Below the pieces are notes generated by a model. The model was not told the DNA's origin, ran no database searches, and saw nothing but the letters and a program-made list of their open reading frames with translations. DNA of 64,000 nt from a bacterium (GTDB lineage Bacteria > Elusimicrobiota > Elusimicrobia > Elusimicrobiales > UBA9959): positions 1 through 64,000 of the forward strand of contig JAJYJH010000005.1 of the NCBI GenBank assembly GCA_021789695.1. Reading direction: 5' to 3'. The number at the start of each line of letters is the position of its first letter. Position 1 is the stretch's first letter. This document shows positions 33,914 through 42,040 of the stretch, one piece after another. The position numbers were made by a program, and so were the translations under genes.

Positions 33914-34569
33914 GAGCTAACGACGCGAAAAAGACCAACACGCAACTCTGGATGGTGCCCTACGCGGACCTGATGTCCACGTTGGTGATACTTTTCCTGG
34001 CGCTGTACGGCTTCGCCTACAACTCCAAGCGCCCCGACTACGAGGCGGCTCTCGCCAAAATGCAGGAGGAACTGGGGATACGGCCTCCGCAGGAGCGCAA
34101 AAAAGAGATAGAGGCGGCCTCTAAGGTGGAGCGCGAGCTGAAGGACCAGATTAAGCAAGGCAGCCTTGGCATGGAAGTGACGGTCTCGCGGATAAAATTG
34201 ACTTTTTCCTCCCCGGTGCTCTTCGACTCCGGCTCGGCCGCGCTAAAACCCGCCGCCAGGCGCGTCCTCGCCCCCATAGCGGGCAGCCTTCTGAAGATGG
34301 ACAACCGGGTGATCGTAGGGGGCCACACGGATTCTTCCCCCGTCGTCGGCCACAAGTTCGCCTCGAACAGGGAGCTCTCACTGATGCGGGCCTTCTCGGT
34401 GATAGACTACCTGGTGAAGAAAGGCGTGGAGCCGGCGCGCCTGACCGCTTTCGGATACGGCGAGTACCGCCCGGTCGCACGCAACGACACTGCGGAGGGA
34501 CGCTTGAAGAACCGCCGGATTGAGCTGATCATAGTACGGCAAGCGGGCAAGGAGGAAGGTACCCCATGA
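33910..34569 (+). CDS. MotB-like stator protein, second copy
   Basis: 219 aa. TM with Asp20 in WMVPYADLMSTLVILFL, closer to the flagellar MotB consensus (YADxMT) than the first copy. OmpA-like domain about 100-210 with GGHTDSSP, SNRELSLMRA and NRRIEL. The two MotB proteins differ throughout but share the GYGEYRPVA/AYGEYRPVA segment. Overlaps both neighbours by 4 bases, so all three should be made in matched amounts. Confidence 0.92.
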   Translation: MRANDAKKTNTQLWMVPYADLMSTLVILFLALYGFAYNSKRPDYEAALAKMQEELGIRPPQERKKEIEAASKVERELKDQIKQGSLGMEVTVSRIKLTFSSPVLFDSGSAALKPAARRVLAPIAGSLLKMDNRVIVGGHTDSSPVVGHKFASNRELSLMRAFSVIDYLVKKGVEPARLTAFGYGEYRPVARNDTAEGRLKNRRIELIIVRQAGKEEGTP

Positions 34570-35453
34570 GAAGTCTTGCGCTTACGGTTCTGCTGCTGCC
34601 AACGCCGGCCGCGGCCGCGGCCACCCAGGACCGGCCGGCCGACGCCGCCATGAAGGGGTACTATGACAAGGCCTTCACCTACTACGTGGATGGTGACTAT
34701 CCGAAGGCCATAGAGCAGTGGGACATGGTCCTGCAAGAGGACCCGAAGCAGACAACGGCCAGGAACATGATAGACCAAGCCCGCAGGAAAATGGCCGGCT
34801 CGGCCGGGAAGTTGAAGGACGAGTTCATGGGCCTAGTTGACAGGGGCCGCTATCAGGACGCGCTGCTTAAACTGGAAGAACTTCTCGCCACCGACCCCAC
34901 AAATCCGTATTACCTACGGGCGCAGTCCAGGCTGCAGCGGATTGCGGGTACGGTCAGGGCCAGCCGGCGTTCCGCGGCCTGGCGCGCGGCGGAAAAAGGG
35001 ATCAGCGCCTGGGTAGGCGAAGACGAGGACCTCCCTTTCGCTTACGACGCCCTGCGCTACGCCAAGGAGCTGGCCCCGGCTGAAAAGGCCTTTCCCAGAC
35101 TGATTGCCGACCTGGAGCGGGAATCCCCGCAGCTTAAGCTGAACGACACCAAGCCCCCGGATACGCCCGTTCTGGAGCATAAGAAAGACCTGGCGCTGCA
35201 GGACATCTACGACACCAAGTACTATCTTGCGGTAAAGGAACTGGAAGAGGTGCTGCGGTTGGCGCCAGACGACCTGACGGCCTTGAAGCGCCTCGGCTCC
35301 GCCTATCTGCAGCTCAAGGATTATCCCCGCGCTAGACGCTCGTGGCAAAAAGCCCTCCGCCTCTCGCCCGGAGATGACCAGCTCAAACAGTACCTCGACG
35401 CGCTGGACAAACTAAAGCGGCCGGCGGGCGTAGCCGCCGGGAATCCAGGATAG
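34566..35453 (+). CDS. exported TPR protein of the motor operon
   Basis: 295 aa with a short signal peptide (about 1-19). TPR-like helix pairs at about 28-72 (GDYPKAIEQWDMVLQEDPKQ), 82-120 and 215-280 (LEEVLRLAPDDLTALKRLG, DYPRARRSWQKALRLSPGD). AGGAGG lies 9 bases before the ATG, which overlaps the second MotB stop. Likely a periplasmic scaffold joining the stator to an outer-membrane partner; this role is inferred from position. Confidence 0.8.
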   Translation: MRSLALTVLLLPTPAAAAATQDRPADAAMKGYYDKAFTYYVDGDYPKAIEQWDMVLQEDPKQTTARNMIDQARRKMAGSAGKLKDEFMGLVDRGRYQDALLKLEELLATDPTNPYYLRAQSRLQRIAGTVRASRRSAAWRAAEKGISAWVGEDEDLPFAYDALRYAKELAPAEKAFPRLIADLERESPQLKLNDTKPPDTPVLEHKKDLALQDIYDTKYYLAVKELEEVLRLAPDDLTALKRLGSAYLQLKDYPRARRSWQKALRLSPGDDQLKQYLDALDKLKRPAGVAAGNPG

Positions 35454-35466
35454 TCTGACCTGGGGC

Positions 35467-37383
35467 CTAAAAAGAATAATTATAGCGGGTGAGGACGTTG
35501 AGGCTGGTACCTGTATTGGCCGTGTAGACCCTGTCCGTCCTTGAGACGCCGCCAACCCCGAAAGTGAACCTAGAGTTCTGACTGCTGACCCAGACAGTTT
35601 CCACGTTGACGGACAACGAGTTGTTCCGGGCAGGGGTCTGGATGGAATCGTTCCTGGCCGAGGCAAGAGTGACCCAGCACTGCACGGCCATCGCGCGGCG
35701 AGGCATGGCGTAGGAGACGTTCCCGGTCACGCTGGTGTTCCGATCCGTGGAGGAGTCCACCTTGTCCTTAGTGCCAGAAGCCACCAGCCCGGCGGAGAAG
35801 TTCAGCACCCTCGAGAGCGGGAAGTTGGAATTGAACGAGAACAGGGAAGTGCTGAGGTCGTGCGACAGGTGAGTGTTGTCCTTGAACTCGCTCTGCTGCA
35901 TGCCCGCGGTGAGCGTGTCCCGGCCCAGCGGCTGGGTGACGCTGAAGTTGAGGGTGGTGGTCCTGTTATCCTGCACGCCGGCCTGTTTGGCCTTGGCCGC
36001 GCTGGAACTTAGCGACGTGCTTAGTACCGTCCTTCCTCCCAGCCGCAGCATATTGCCGATCGTCGTTTGGGTCTGGGTCGTGGTGGTCTTGGACGGGTCC
36101 GAATCCAGGTTGTCGGTATAAGTATTCACAGAGGCGGAGAAGGAGGTCCAGTCCGCCGGGAAGAAGCCGAACTCCGCGTCCACGGTCCGCCTGTCAGGGA
36201 TTACCGACGGGCTGGCGAAGGAGTAGAAATCCGGGGCCACGCGCGATATTGAGCCTCTGGCGGTAAGCAGCCCGGACTTGTACTTGAGCTCCTGCCTCCA
36301 GGCCGTTCCGCCCACGCCCGCAGCCCCTGACTGCAGGTCGGCCTTATAAGAACTCAACTGGTAATCGCTGTTGAGCGAGAAACGGCCCCAGAAGCGCCAG
36401 TCGGCGTTCAGGCCGTAGACCAGGTTCTGCTGGGGTTTGACTAGGAGCGTATCCGTTGTGATGGCGATGGAATGCATGTCGTCGCGGCTCAGTACCGCGT
36501 CGGCCGAGACCATCAGGTTCGGGCGGAAGCGCCAGCCCGCCTTGAAGCCCCCTGAATAGCGGGCGTACCTCCCGCCGCCGCTCAGGCCGGGTTCCTGCGG
36601 CGCGACTATGCGGCCTATCAGCGCGGTGACGGAGTAGTCCGCAGTGTTCCGGTCGTAGGAGACGCCCCGCATACCCTGCCCGTCCATCGAGAGCGGCGTC
36701 AGCGACGGGGAGATGTCCCCCGCCGCCAGCGTCCCCCACGGAGCGTAATAGTCGAGCAGCACTACGGTCGGCGTGATCGGCTTGTTGTAGGAGTGGACGA
36801 TATAGGTGTTGAACAAAAAAGAGGACTGCTTTATCCTGCCGACCAGGTTGGCCGAAGTAATCCCCTGCGACTCCCCCCAGGAATTGTCGCTGGAGTTCTT
36901 GTAGGTAAAAGAAACGTCCCCGCCGACCTTAAAATCCTGCGGTATCGGCGGCCGCAGCTCCTTCTCCACCACCTGAAAGCCCTTGTAGTCCGTCGCCAAT
37001 ATCCGCTTGCCGTCTTTGATCAGGAAGACCCGGTAAAGCAGCCGGCGCCCCTGCAGATTGTCCGGCACCAGGAACGGCAGTTGCTCGCCCTGGGCCGTGC
37101 CCGGGGATACGTCCTCGGCGGGAGAAAGCGCGTCGGTCTGCGCCAGGAATTTACGGCTGTCCCCGTCTATTTCGTAAATCTCGGCTATCCAGTAGTACGT
37201 GCCGCGTTTCCAGACCGTGGAGCCTGTATTCACCGCCAGCGTCTGAAGGCGCACCTCCTCTCCAGCCATCACCGGGTCAGGGGCGGCTACTGTGAACTGG
37301 AGGCTGGCGCCGTCGTCGGCGTAGCAGGCGCCCGCGGAAAAGGACGCCAGCAGGAGCAGCGGGATAAATCTTTTTTTCAGCAT
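35467..37383 (-). CDS. predicted large outer-membrane beta-barrel with N-terminal Ig-like domain
   Basis: 638 aa. Signal peptide about 1-22, Ig-like domain about 25-140 (AAPDPVMAGEEVRLQTLAVN), then more than twenty alternating polar/hydrophobic strands with aromatic ends, closing in a C-terminal Phe (NVLTRYNYSF) as barrel proteins do. I do not recognise a named family. It converges on the motor operon, with 13 bases between stops. Confidence 0.65.
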   Translation of the reverse strand: MLKKRFIPLLLLASFSAGACYADDGASLQFTVAAPDPVMAGEEVRLQTLAVNTGSTVWKRGTYYWIAEIYEIDGDSRKFLAQTDALSPAEDVSPGTAQGEQLPFLVPDNLQGRRLLYRVFLIKDGKRILATDYKGFQVVEKELRPPIPQDFKVGGDVSFTYKNSSDNSWGESQGITSANLVGRIKQSSFLFNTYIVHSYNKPITPTVVLLDYYAPWGTLAAGDISPSLTPLSMDGQGMRGVSYDRNTADYSVTALIGRIVAPQEPGLSGGGRYARYSGGFKAGWRFRPNLMVSADAVLSRDDMHSIAITTDTLLVKPQQNLVYGLNADWRFWGRFSLNSDYQLSSYKADLQSGAAGVGGTAWRQELKYKSGLLTARGSISRVAPDFYSFASPSVIPDRRTVDAEFGFFPADWTSFSASVNTYTDNLDSDPSKTTTTQTQTTIGNMLRLGGRTVLSTSLSSSAAKAKQAGVQDNRTTTLNFSVTQPLGRDTLTAGMQQSEFKDNTHLSHDLSTSLFSFNSNFPLSRVLNFSAGLVASGTKDKVDSSTDRNTSVTGNVSYAMPRRAMAVQCWVTLASARNDSIQTPARNNSLSVNVETVWVSSQNSRFTFGVGGVSRTDRVYTANTGTSLNVLTRYNYSF

Positions 37384-37420
37384 CGGAAGCAGGAACCCAT
37401 TAATTATATATTTTTTGCCT

Positions 37421-40400
37421 TTACCTGATAATCGCGAACTTCTTCACCGCCTCGCCGGCGGCGCCAGTAGAAACGTCCCTGACGCGTAGCACGTACAAAT
37501 AGATCCCCGGAGCGATTCCGTCGCGCGCCACGTCCCAGGTCATAATCCAGCCTCCAACCGCCGGCGGAGCGGCGGAGTACGAATGCAGCGTCTTCACCAG
37601 CCGGCCGGTTATGTCGAACACCTGCACTACCGCGGTGAAGGAGGCCGCCGCGGGGGCGAAGCGGAAGTTCACCAGCGTCCTGGCCGGGTTTGGGTAGGCG
37701 AACACCCCGCTCTTGTCGAAAAGATCGAACTTTGGGGTGAAGACCAGCCGCTGTCCCGGGGAGAGCGTGACGGTCTGCATCCTGCTGAAAGCCGTCCCGT
37801 TGAAGACGCGCAGGCCATAGGTCCCCGGCAGCAGGTTCGGCACCGTAAAGGCGCCGGAGGAATCCGTGAAGGCCGCGCCGATGCGGCGGCCGCGGCTGTA
37901 GACCTCCACGAAAGGCCGGGAACCTTCCGAGGACGACACCTCCCGGGTGGTATAACGCGCTCCCGCTGTGCGGGGCACCGAGGCCGGCAGATAGGCGGAC
38001 GGGATAATGCCGGAAATTGAGGCCAGCTGGTAGGCGACGCTCAGCCTGAAATCCACTCCGGACGAGCCGTTCAGGACAGAATCCTTGGAAACCGAACTTT
38101 CTATATCCGCGGCCGTCCAGGCGGCCCGGACTGTGAGGTAAAGAGAATTCAGGCCGGGTATGGAATACCGGCCGAAGGCGTTGGTGTAATCGGAACCTTC
38201 GAGGGCCCCGGTCTGGCCGAAGGCCTGCACCAGGACCCCGGTAATGGGCTGGGTGGAGGCGTCCAGGACGGTGCCGCTCAGCGCGCCGCTGCCGGCCGTT
38301 CCCGGAAGGGACGAGGCCTCGTTAGAAGGAGGCGACCAGTTGCCGGCATCGTCCTGCGTCCAGAGCGTAAAGTAACAGGTCACTCCGGGATTCAGCGAAT
38401 TGATGGTGAACTGCTGGGTGGAGCCTGCGGTAACCGCCGAGGTCGTGATGCTGATCTGCGCCGTAGCAGTGGAGACCACGGCGCCGCTGTAGGTGGAGTA
38501 CGCCACCTTGTAGGCCCCGGACAGCAGATATCCGGACGCGCCGTTGTCCCCGGCGCTGCGCCACAACAAGGCCACGGCCCCGCCGTAGGAACCCTGCGAG
38601 GCGGCAAGGCTGTAAGTGGCGGGAGGCGGGGTCGCGTCCAGGTAGGTGAAGGTGGCGCCGGAGACGAAGAACTCACCCGCATTAGGCGGAGTCGCGGCGT
38701 CGAAGGCGCGCACGGTCGCGTAATACGAGGCGCCGTCCACCAGGGAATCCCGCAGGTAGGGAGGGAAAGTCCAGGTCCAGAATTCCGTGGTGCCGGCCAG
38801 CAGCGGGACCGGCCCGCTTCCCCATGACGAGAGGGCGCCGTTCCACCATTTTCCGTCGGAGAGGCGTTGCAGCGCCGCCTGCACGGCCGTCACTCCGGAA
38901 ACGGCGTCGGCCGCGGTCCCGCTTATCGAGACGGCCGAAGGCACAGAGGCCCCGTCCGCAGGATAAAGTAGCGCGGCCGATGGAGGCGCAGAGTCGAAGG
39001 TAAACGTGCGCGTGTCGAACACCTGCGAGTAATCTCCGGCCGAATCCGAGGACCTGGCCACTACGGCGTATTGCCGGCCGTCCACCAGAGGCAGGCCGTT
39101 GAAAGTCAGCGTGAAAGAGCTTGCCTGTTGCGAGGCGTCCAGCCAGACCACTGACGCCGAGAGGAAAGCGCTGCCGCCGTAGTACAGACCGGTGTAGAGG
39201 TCCCTGAGATAGACCTCGGTGCCCAGCACCGGGTGGGCGTTGGTCTCCGCAGTAGTTCCCGACACGGCGGTGAAGGTGGAAAGGTACATGGCGGACGGCG
39301 ATGAGATATATACCACCGGGCCCGAGACGTTCTTCGCCACGGCGAACGCGTCGAGCAGCGTGGCCGTGGACCCGGCCACGTCCACGGCCCGGAGGCTGAA
39401 ATAGTTGGAGGTCGCGTTGGCCAGCTGGTTAAAGCTGTAGGAGAGCGCGGGGGCGTACCCGGTGGCGCCGGCGGCCAACGAACCGATATCGGTCCACGGA
39501 ATCACATTCCCGTCGGCGAAGCCCTTGTTGGTGCTGACGCTGAACTGCGCCTTCTGCAGACCGGAGAAACCATCCGAAAAGCTCACCCCAGTCGCGTTCC
39601 CGGGATAATCGGCGAACCAGGCCGCAGAAACGGAATAGGTCGAGACGACCACAGGAGGTACGGCGTCCTTGAGGACGGAGAAGGTATCGCTCAGCACAGT
39701 ATAGTTGGGCGGGCTGGCGTTGTCGTAGACGCGCACCGATATGTAGTTGGACGCCCCGTCCAGCATTGAATTCCAGACCGTCTCCGGGATGGTCCAGGGG
39801 ACGACGTAGGAAGGCTGGTTTATGGCTGTGACCGCGTCCATCCAGGGAGTGAACGGGTGTCCTGGAACGGTAGAGACCTGGAGCTGGAACTTGGACAGGC
39901 CGGAAGCTCCGACGTCGGCGAAATAGATATGGCACAGGAAGGTGTTGGTGCTCTTCCAGCCCTGGAAGTCCGGCTGTTGGTCGTTTATGGTCGGGCTGTC
40001 CACGTCCAGCGTCGGGTCGAACGTGGTGCGGACAGGCGGCAGCGCGGCGAATCGGGAGGCTCGGCCGGCCGCGTCCAGCACCCTGACTTTGGCGTAGTAG
40101 GTGGTGCTCTGGGAAAGTCCGGTGAGGGTCAGCGAGCTGCCGGACGCGGTAAAGGCGGCCGGGCCGGAAAAATCCGGAGAGGTGGAGCGGACCAGCTCGT
40201 AAAGCGTTCCGGACGGGTTGCCTGCCGGGTCCCAGGCGGCCGTAGCAGAATCCACCCAGACGCCGAACCACGGGGCCGTGGCGGGGATTGCGGCGTACGT
40301 TATAGTGGAGCCCGACAGGGAATAATCCGTCTCCACGCCGGTCCAGTTACGCGCCTTGGCGCGGAAATAATAGGTCGTGTCCGGCCGCAGTCCTCCGAAG

Positions 40401-41998
40401 TCGGCCGCCGGAGAGGAGTTCCAGCCAGAGGACCTCAGGCCGGAACTGAAATCTGCACTTTCGGCTGCCTGCACCAGATAGCCGGCACCGGGAACCGTAG
40501 CGTATACCTCGTCGGAAAGAGGAGAGGCGCCAGAGGAGCCGCCGAAGAGATACAACCTGGAACCCGCCAATTCGGCCGCGGCGAATTGACGCGGGCCCGG
40601 CAGCGGCGCCACCCCTTCCCACGGCGAAAGCCCCTCAGGCGTCACCGTGGTCTGGAAGATCTGGGCCTGCGCCGTATAACCGTTGTTTCCTCCTATCACG
40701 TAGAGGCGGGTGCCAGCGGCGGCGGCCTGATGGCCGTAGCGCGGAGAGGGCAACGGTGCGTAATCGGACCAGTGGCCGGACGCCAGGTTGTAGATCCAGA
40801 CCTCGGAGCGGGCGGAAACGCCGTCCTTTCCCCCGGCTATCACCAGTTCCCCGGGCAGCAGGGTCATCGAGTGGGCATAGCGCGGGGCCGGAAGCGTAGA
40901 GGTGGTCACCCAGGCCTGCAGCGCCCCGTCATCCGACAGGTCCGCGTATTCAAGGCCGTCAAGCACACCGGAGCCGCTGCTGTAACCCCCGGAAACGTAT
41001 ATCCGGTCACCCGCCAGGGCGGCAGCGTGGAAATAGGCCGGCGCCGGCAGGGAAGCCTCCCTCTCCCATGGCCCTGTCGCCCCGGAGGAGGAGATATCGG
41101 CCGACCAGACGTCGGCCCGGGAACCGTCGGACGCGTAACCGCCAAGCACATAGAGCCGGCCCCTGGCCGCCACCATCTGGTGCCCGTAAAGCCCGACCGG
41201 CATGTACCCCGCCGTCTGCCAGCTTCCCAGGGTCCCGTCCTGGGCTACCGGCGCCATAAACACCGCGCTGGAGAAATAAACTCCGTCAAAGCCGCCGCTC
41301 ACGTAGACGTAGGTGCCGTAGACCACGGAGGCTTCTCCGTAAAGGGGCCGCGGGAGTTGCGCCGCGGGCGACGTCCAGCCCTGTATCTGCGGCGGCGGAG
41401 TATCCTGATAACCGGCGAAAGAAAGGGAAAGTGTGTTGTGGCCGGCGTCCGACAGGGTCAGAACTCCGGTCGACGGGACTACAGCCAGCGTTACCGCCGT
41501 GGTGGAGGCCGGAAAGGAATAGTCTCCCTCCATATAGTTGGCGACGACGAAGGAGTAATAGCTGGTGTTCGGGGCTAGCGACTCCACCGGATAGCCGTTC
41601 TGGTCGGTGGAGTAAAAGACCATATAGGGCTCGGCCAGTGCCCACGTGGAAACGAAGAGGTCGTAAGTGGTGCCGGCCGGCTCGGCGGCGGTGCCGTAGA
41701 CTACGGTGTAACTGCTGACGCCGTCAGGAGAATAAGCGAACGCGGCCGGCGAGGAGACCAGTCGCGAATAGAAGCCCGACTCCAGCACGGAAGCGATGCC
41801 GCCGACAACGGACAGTTCGTGCGCTACCGGGGACAGCCCCCCCTGGACCACGGAGACGCCGGCGGCCTGGCCGGAGCTGGCCGACGAATAGTCGTCCGCG
41901 TCCCCGAGCACGGTGATGTAGCCAGCCGTTTTGTTCCCGGCCAGGGCCGGCCGGCCCAGCGCCAGGGCAAGGCAGACCGCGGCCAACAGCGTCCTCAT
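37421..41998 (-). CDS. giant secreted protein: kelch propeller, Ig/Fn3 domains, FlgD/type-A-like C-domain
   Basis: 1525 aa with a signal peptide (1-20). About 215-505: six kelch-type repeats (YVSGG, YVLGG, YVSGG, VIAGG, YVIGG, YLFGG), likely a six-bladed propeller. Then Fn3-like and Ig-like domains to about 1300, a carboxypeptidase-regulatory-like domain (SGTVLDASTQPITGVLVQAF) and a last domain of about 85 aa (YPNPARTLVNFRF ... GIYLYVLRV ... KKFAIIR), which follows the FlgD-Ig/type IX sorting pattern. The same ending (RKFAVVR) occurs in the gene at 50201-53914. Probably exposed on the surface. Confidence 0.8.
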   Translation of the reverse strand: MRTLLAAVCLALALGRPALAGNKTAGYITVLGDADDYSSASSGQAAGVSVVQGGLSPVAHELSVVGGIASVLESGFYSRLVSSPAAFAYSPDGVSSYTVVYGTAAEPAGTTYDLFVSTWALAEPYMVFYSTDQNGYPVESLAPNTSYYSFVVANYMEGDYSFPASTTAVTLAVVPSTGVLTLSDAGHNTLSLSFAGYQDTPPPQIQGWTSPAAQLPRPLYGEASVVYGTYVYVSGGFDGVYFSSAVFMAPVAQDGTLGSWQTAGYMPVGLYGHQMVAARGRLYVLGGYASDGSRADVWSADISSSGATGPWEREASLPAPAYFHAAALAGDRIYVSGGYSSGSGVLDGLEYADLSDDGALQAWVTTSTLPAPRYAHSMTLLPGELVIAGGKDGVSARSEVWIYNLASGHWSDYAPLPSPRYGHQAAAAGTRLYVIGGNNGYTAQAQIFQTTVTPEGLSPWEGVAPLPGPRQFAAAELAGSRLYLFGGSSGASPLSDEVYATVPGAGYLVQAAESADFSSGLRSSGWNSSPAADFGGLRPDTTYYFRAKARNWTGVETDYSLSGSTITYAAIPATAPWFGVWVDSATAAWDPAGNPSGTLYELVRSTSPDFSGPAAFTASGSSLTLTGLSQSTTYYAKVRVLDAAGRASRFAALPPVRTTFDPTLDVDSPTINDQQPDFQGWKSTNTFLCHIYFADVGASGLSKFQLQVSTVPGHPFTPWMDAVTAINQPSYVVPWTIPETVWNSMLDGASNYISVRVYDNASPPNYTVLSDTFSVLKDAVPPVVVSTYSVSAAWFADYPGNATGVSFSDGFSGLQKAQFSVSTNKGFADGNVIPWTDIGSLAAGATGYAPALSYSFNQLANATSNYFSLRAVDVAGSTATLLDAFAVAKNVSGPVVYISSPSAMYLSTFTAVSGTTAETNAHPVLGTEVYLRDLYTGLYYGGSAFLSASVVWLDASQQASSFTLTFNGLPLVDGRQYAVVARSSDSAGDYSQVFDTRTFTFDSAPPSAALLYPADGASVPSAVSISGTAADAVSGVTAVQAALQRLSDGKWWNGALSSWGSGPVPLLAGTTEFWTWTFPPYLRDSLVDGASYYATVRAFDAATPPNAGEFFVSGATFTYLDATPPPATYSLAASQGSYGGAVALLWRSAGDNGASGYLLSGAYKVAYSTYSGAVVSTATAQISITTSAVTAGSTQQFTINSLNPGVTCYFTLWTQDDAGNWSPPSNEASSLPGTAGSGALSGTVLDASTQPITGVLVQAFGQTGALEGSDYTNAFGRYSIPGLNSLYLTVRAAWTAADIESSVSKDSVLNGSSGVDFRLSVAYQLASISGIIPSAYLPASVPRTAGARYTTREVSSSEGSRPFVEVYSRGRRIGAAFTDSSGAFTVPNLLPGTYGLRVFNGTAFSRMQTVTLSPGQRLVFTPKFDLFDKSGVFAYPNPARTLVNFRFAPAAASFTAVVQVFDITGRLVKTLHSYSAAPPAVGGWIMTWDVARDGIAPGIYLYVLRVRDVSTGAAGEAVKKFAIIR

Positions 41999-42040
41999 AT
42001 ACAGTTGCGAGACATCCTTTTCCCGCGCCTAAGCGCGGGG

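Noticed and set aside
30899-34569. A flagellar gene cluster
   Set aside because: No rod, hook, filament, chaperone or export gene is in the window, and FliF lacks its first two ring domains; a flagellum cannot be claimed.
39857-41578. 573-codon + strand ORF
   Set aside because: Antisense shadow of the kelch-protein gene; Arg/Gly-rich with no domain.
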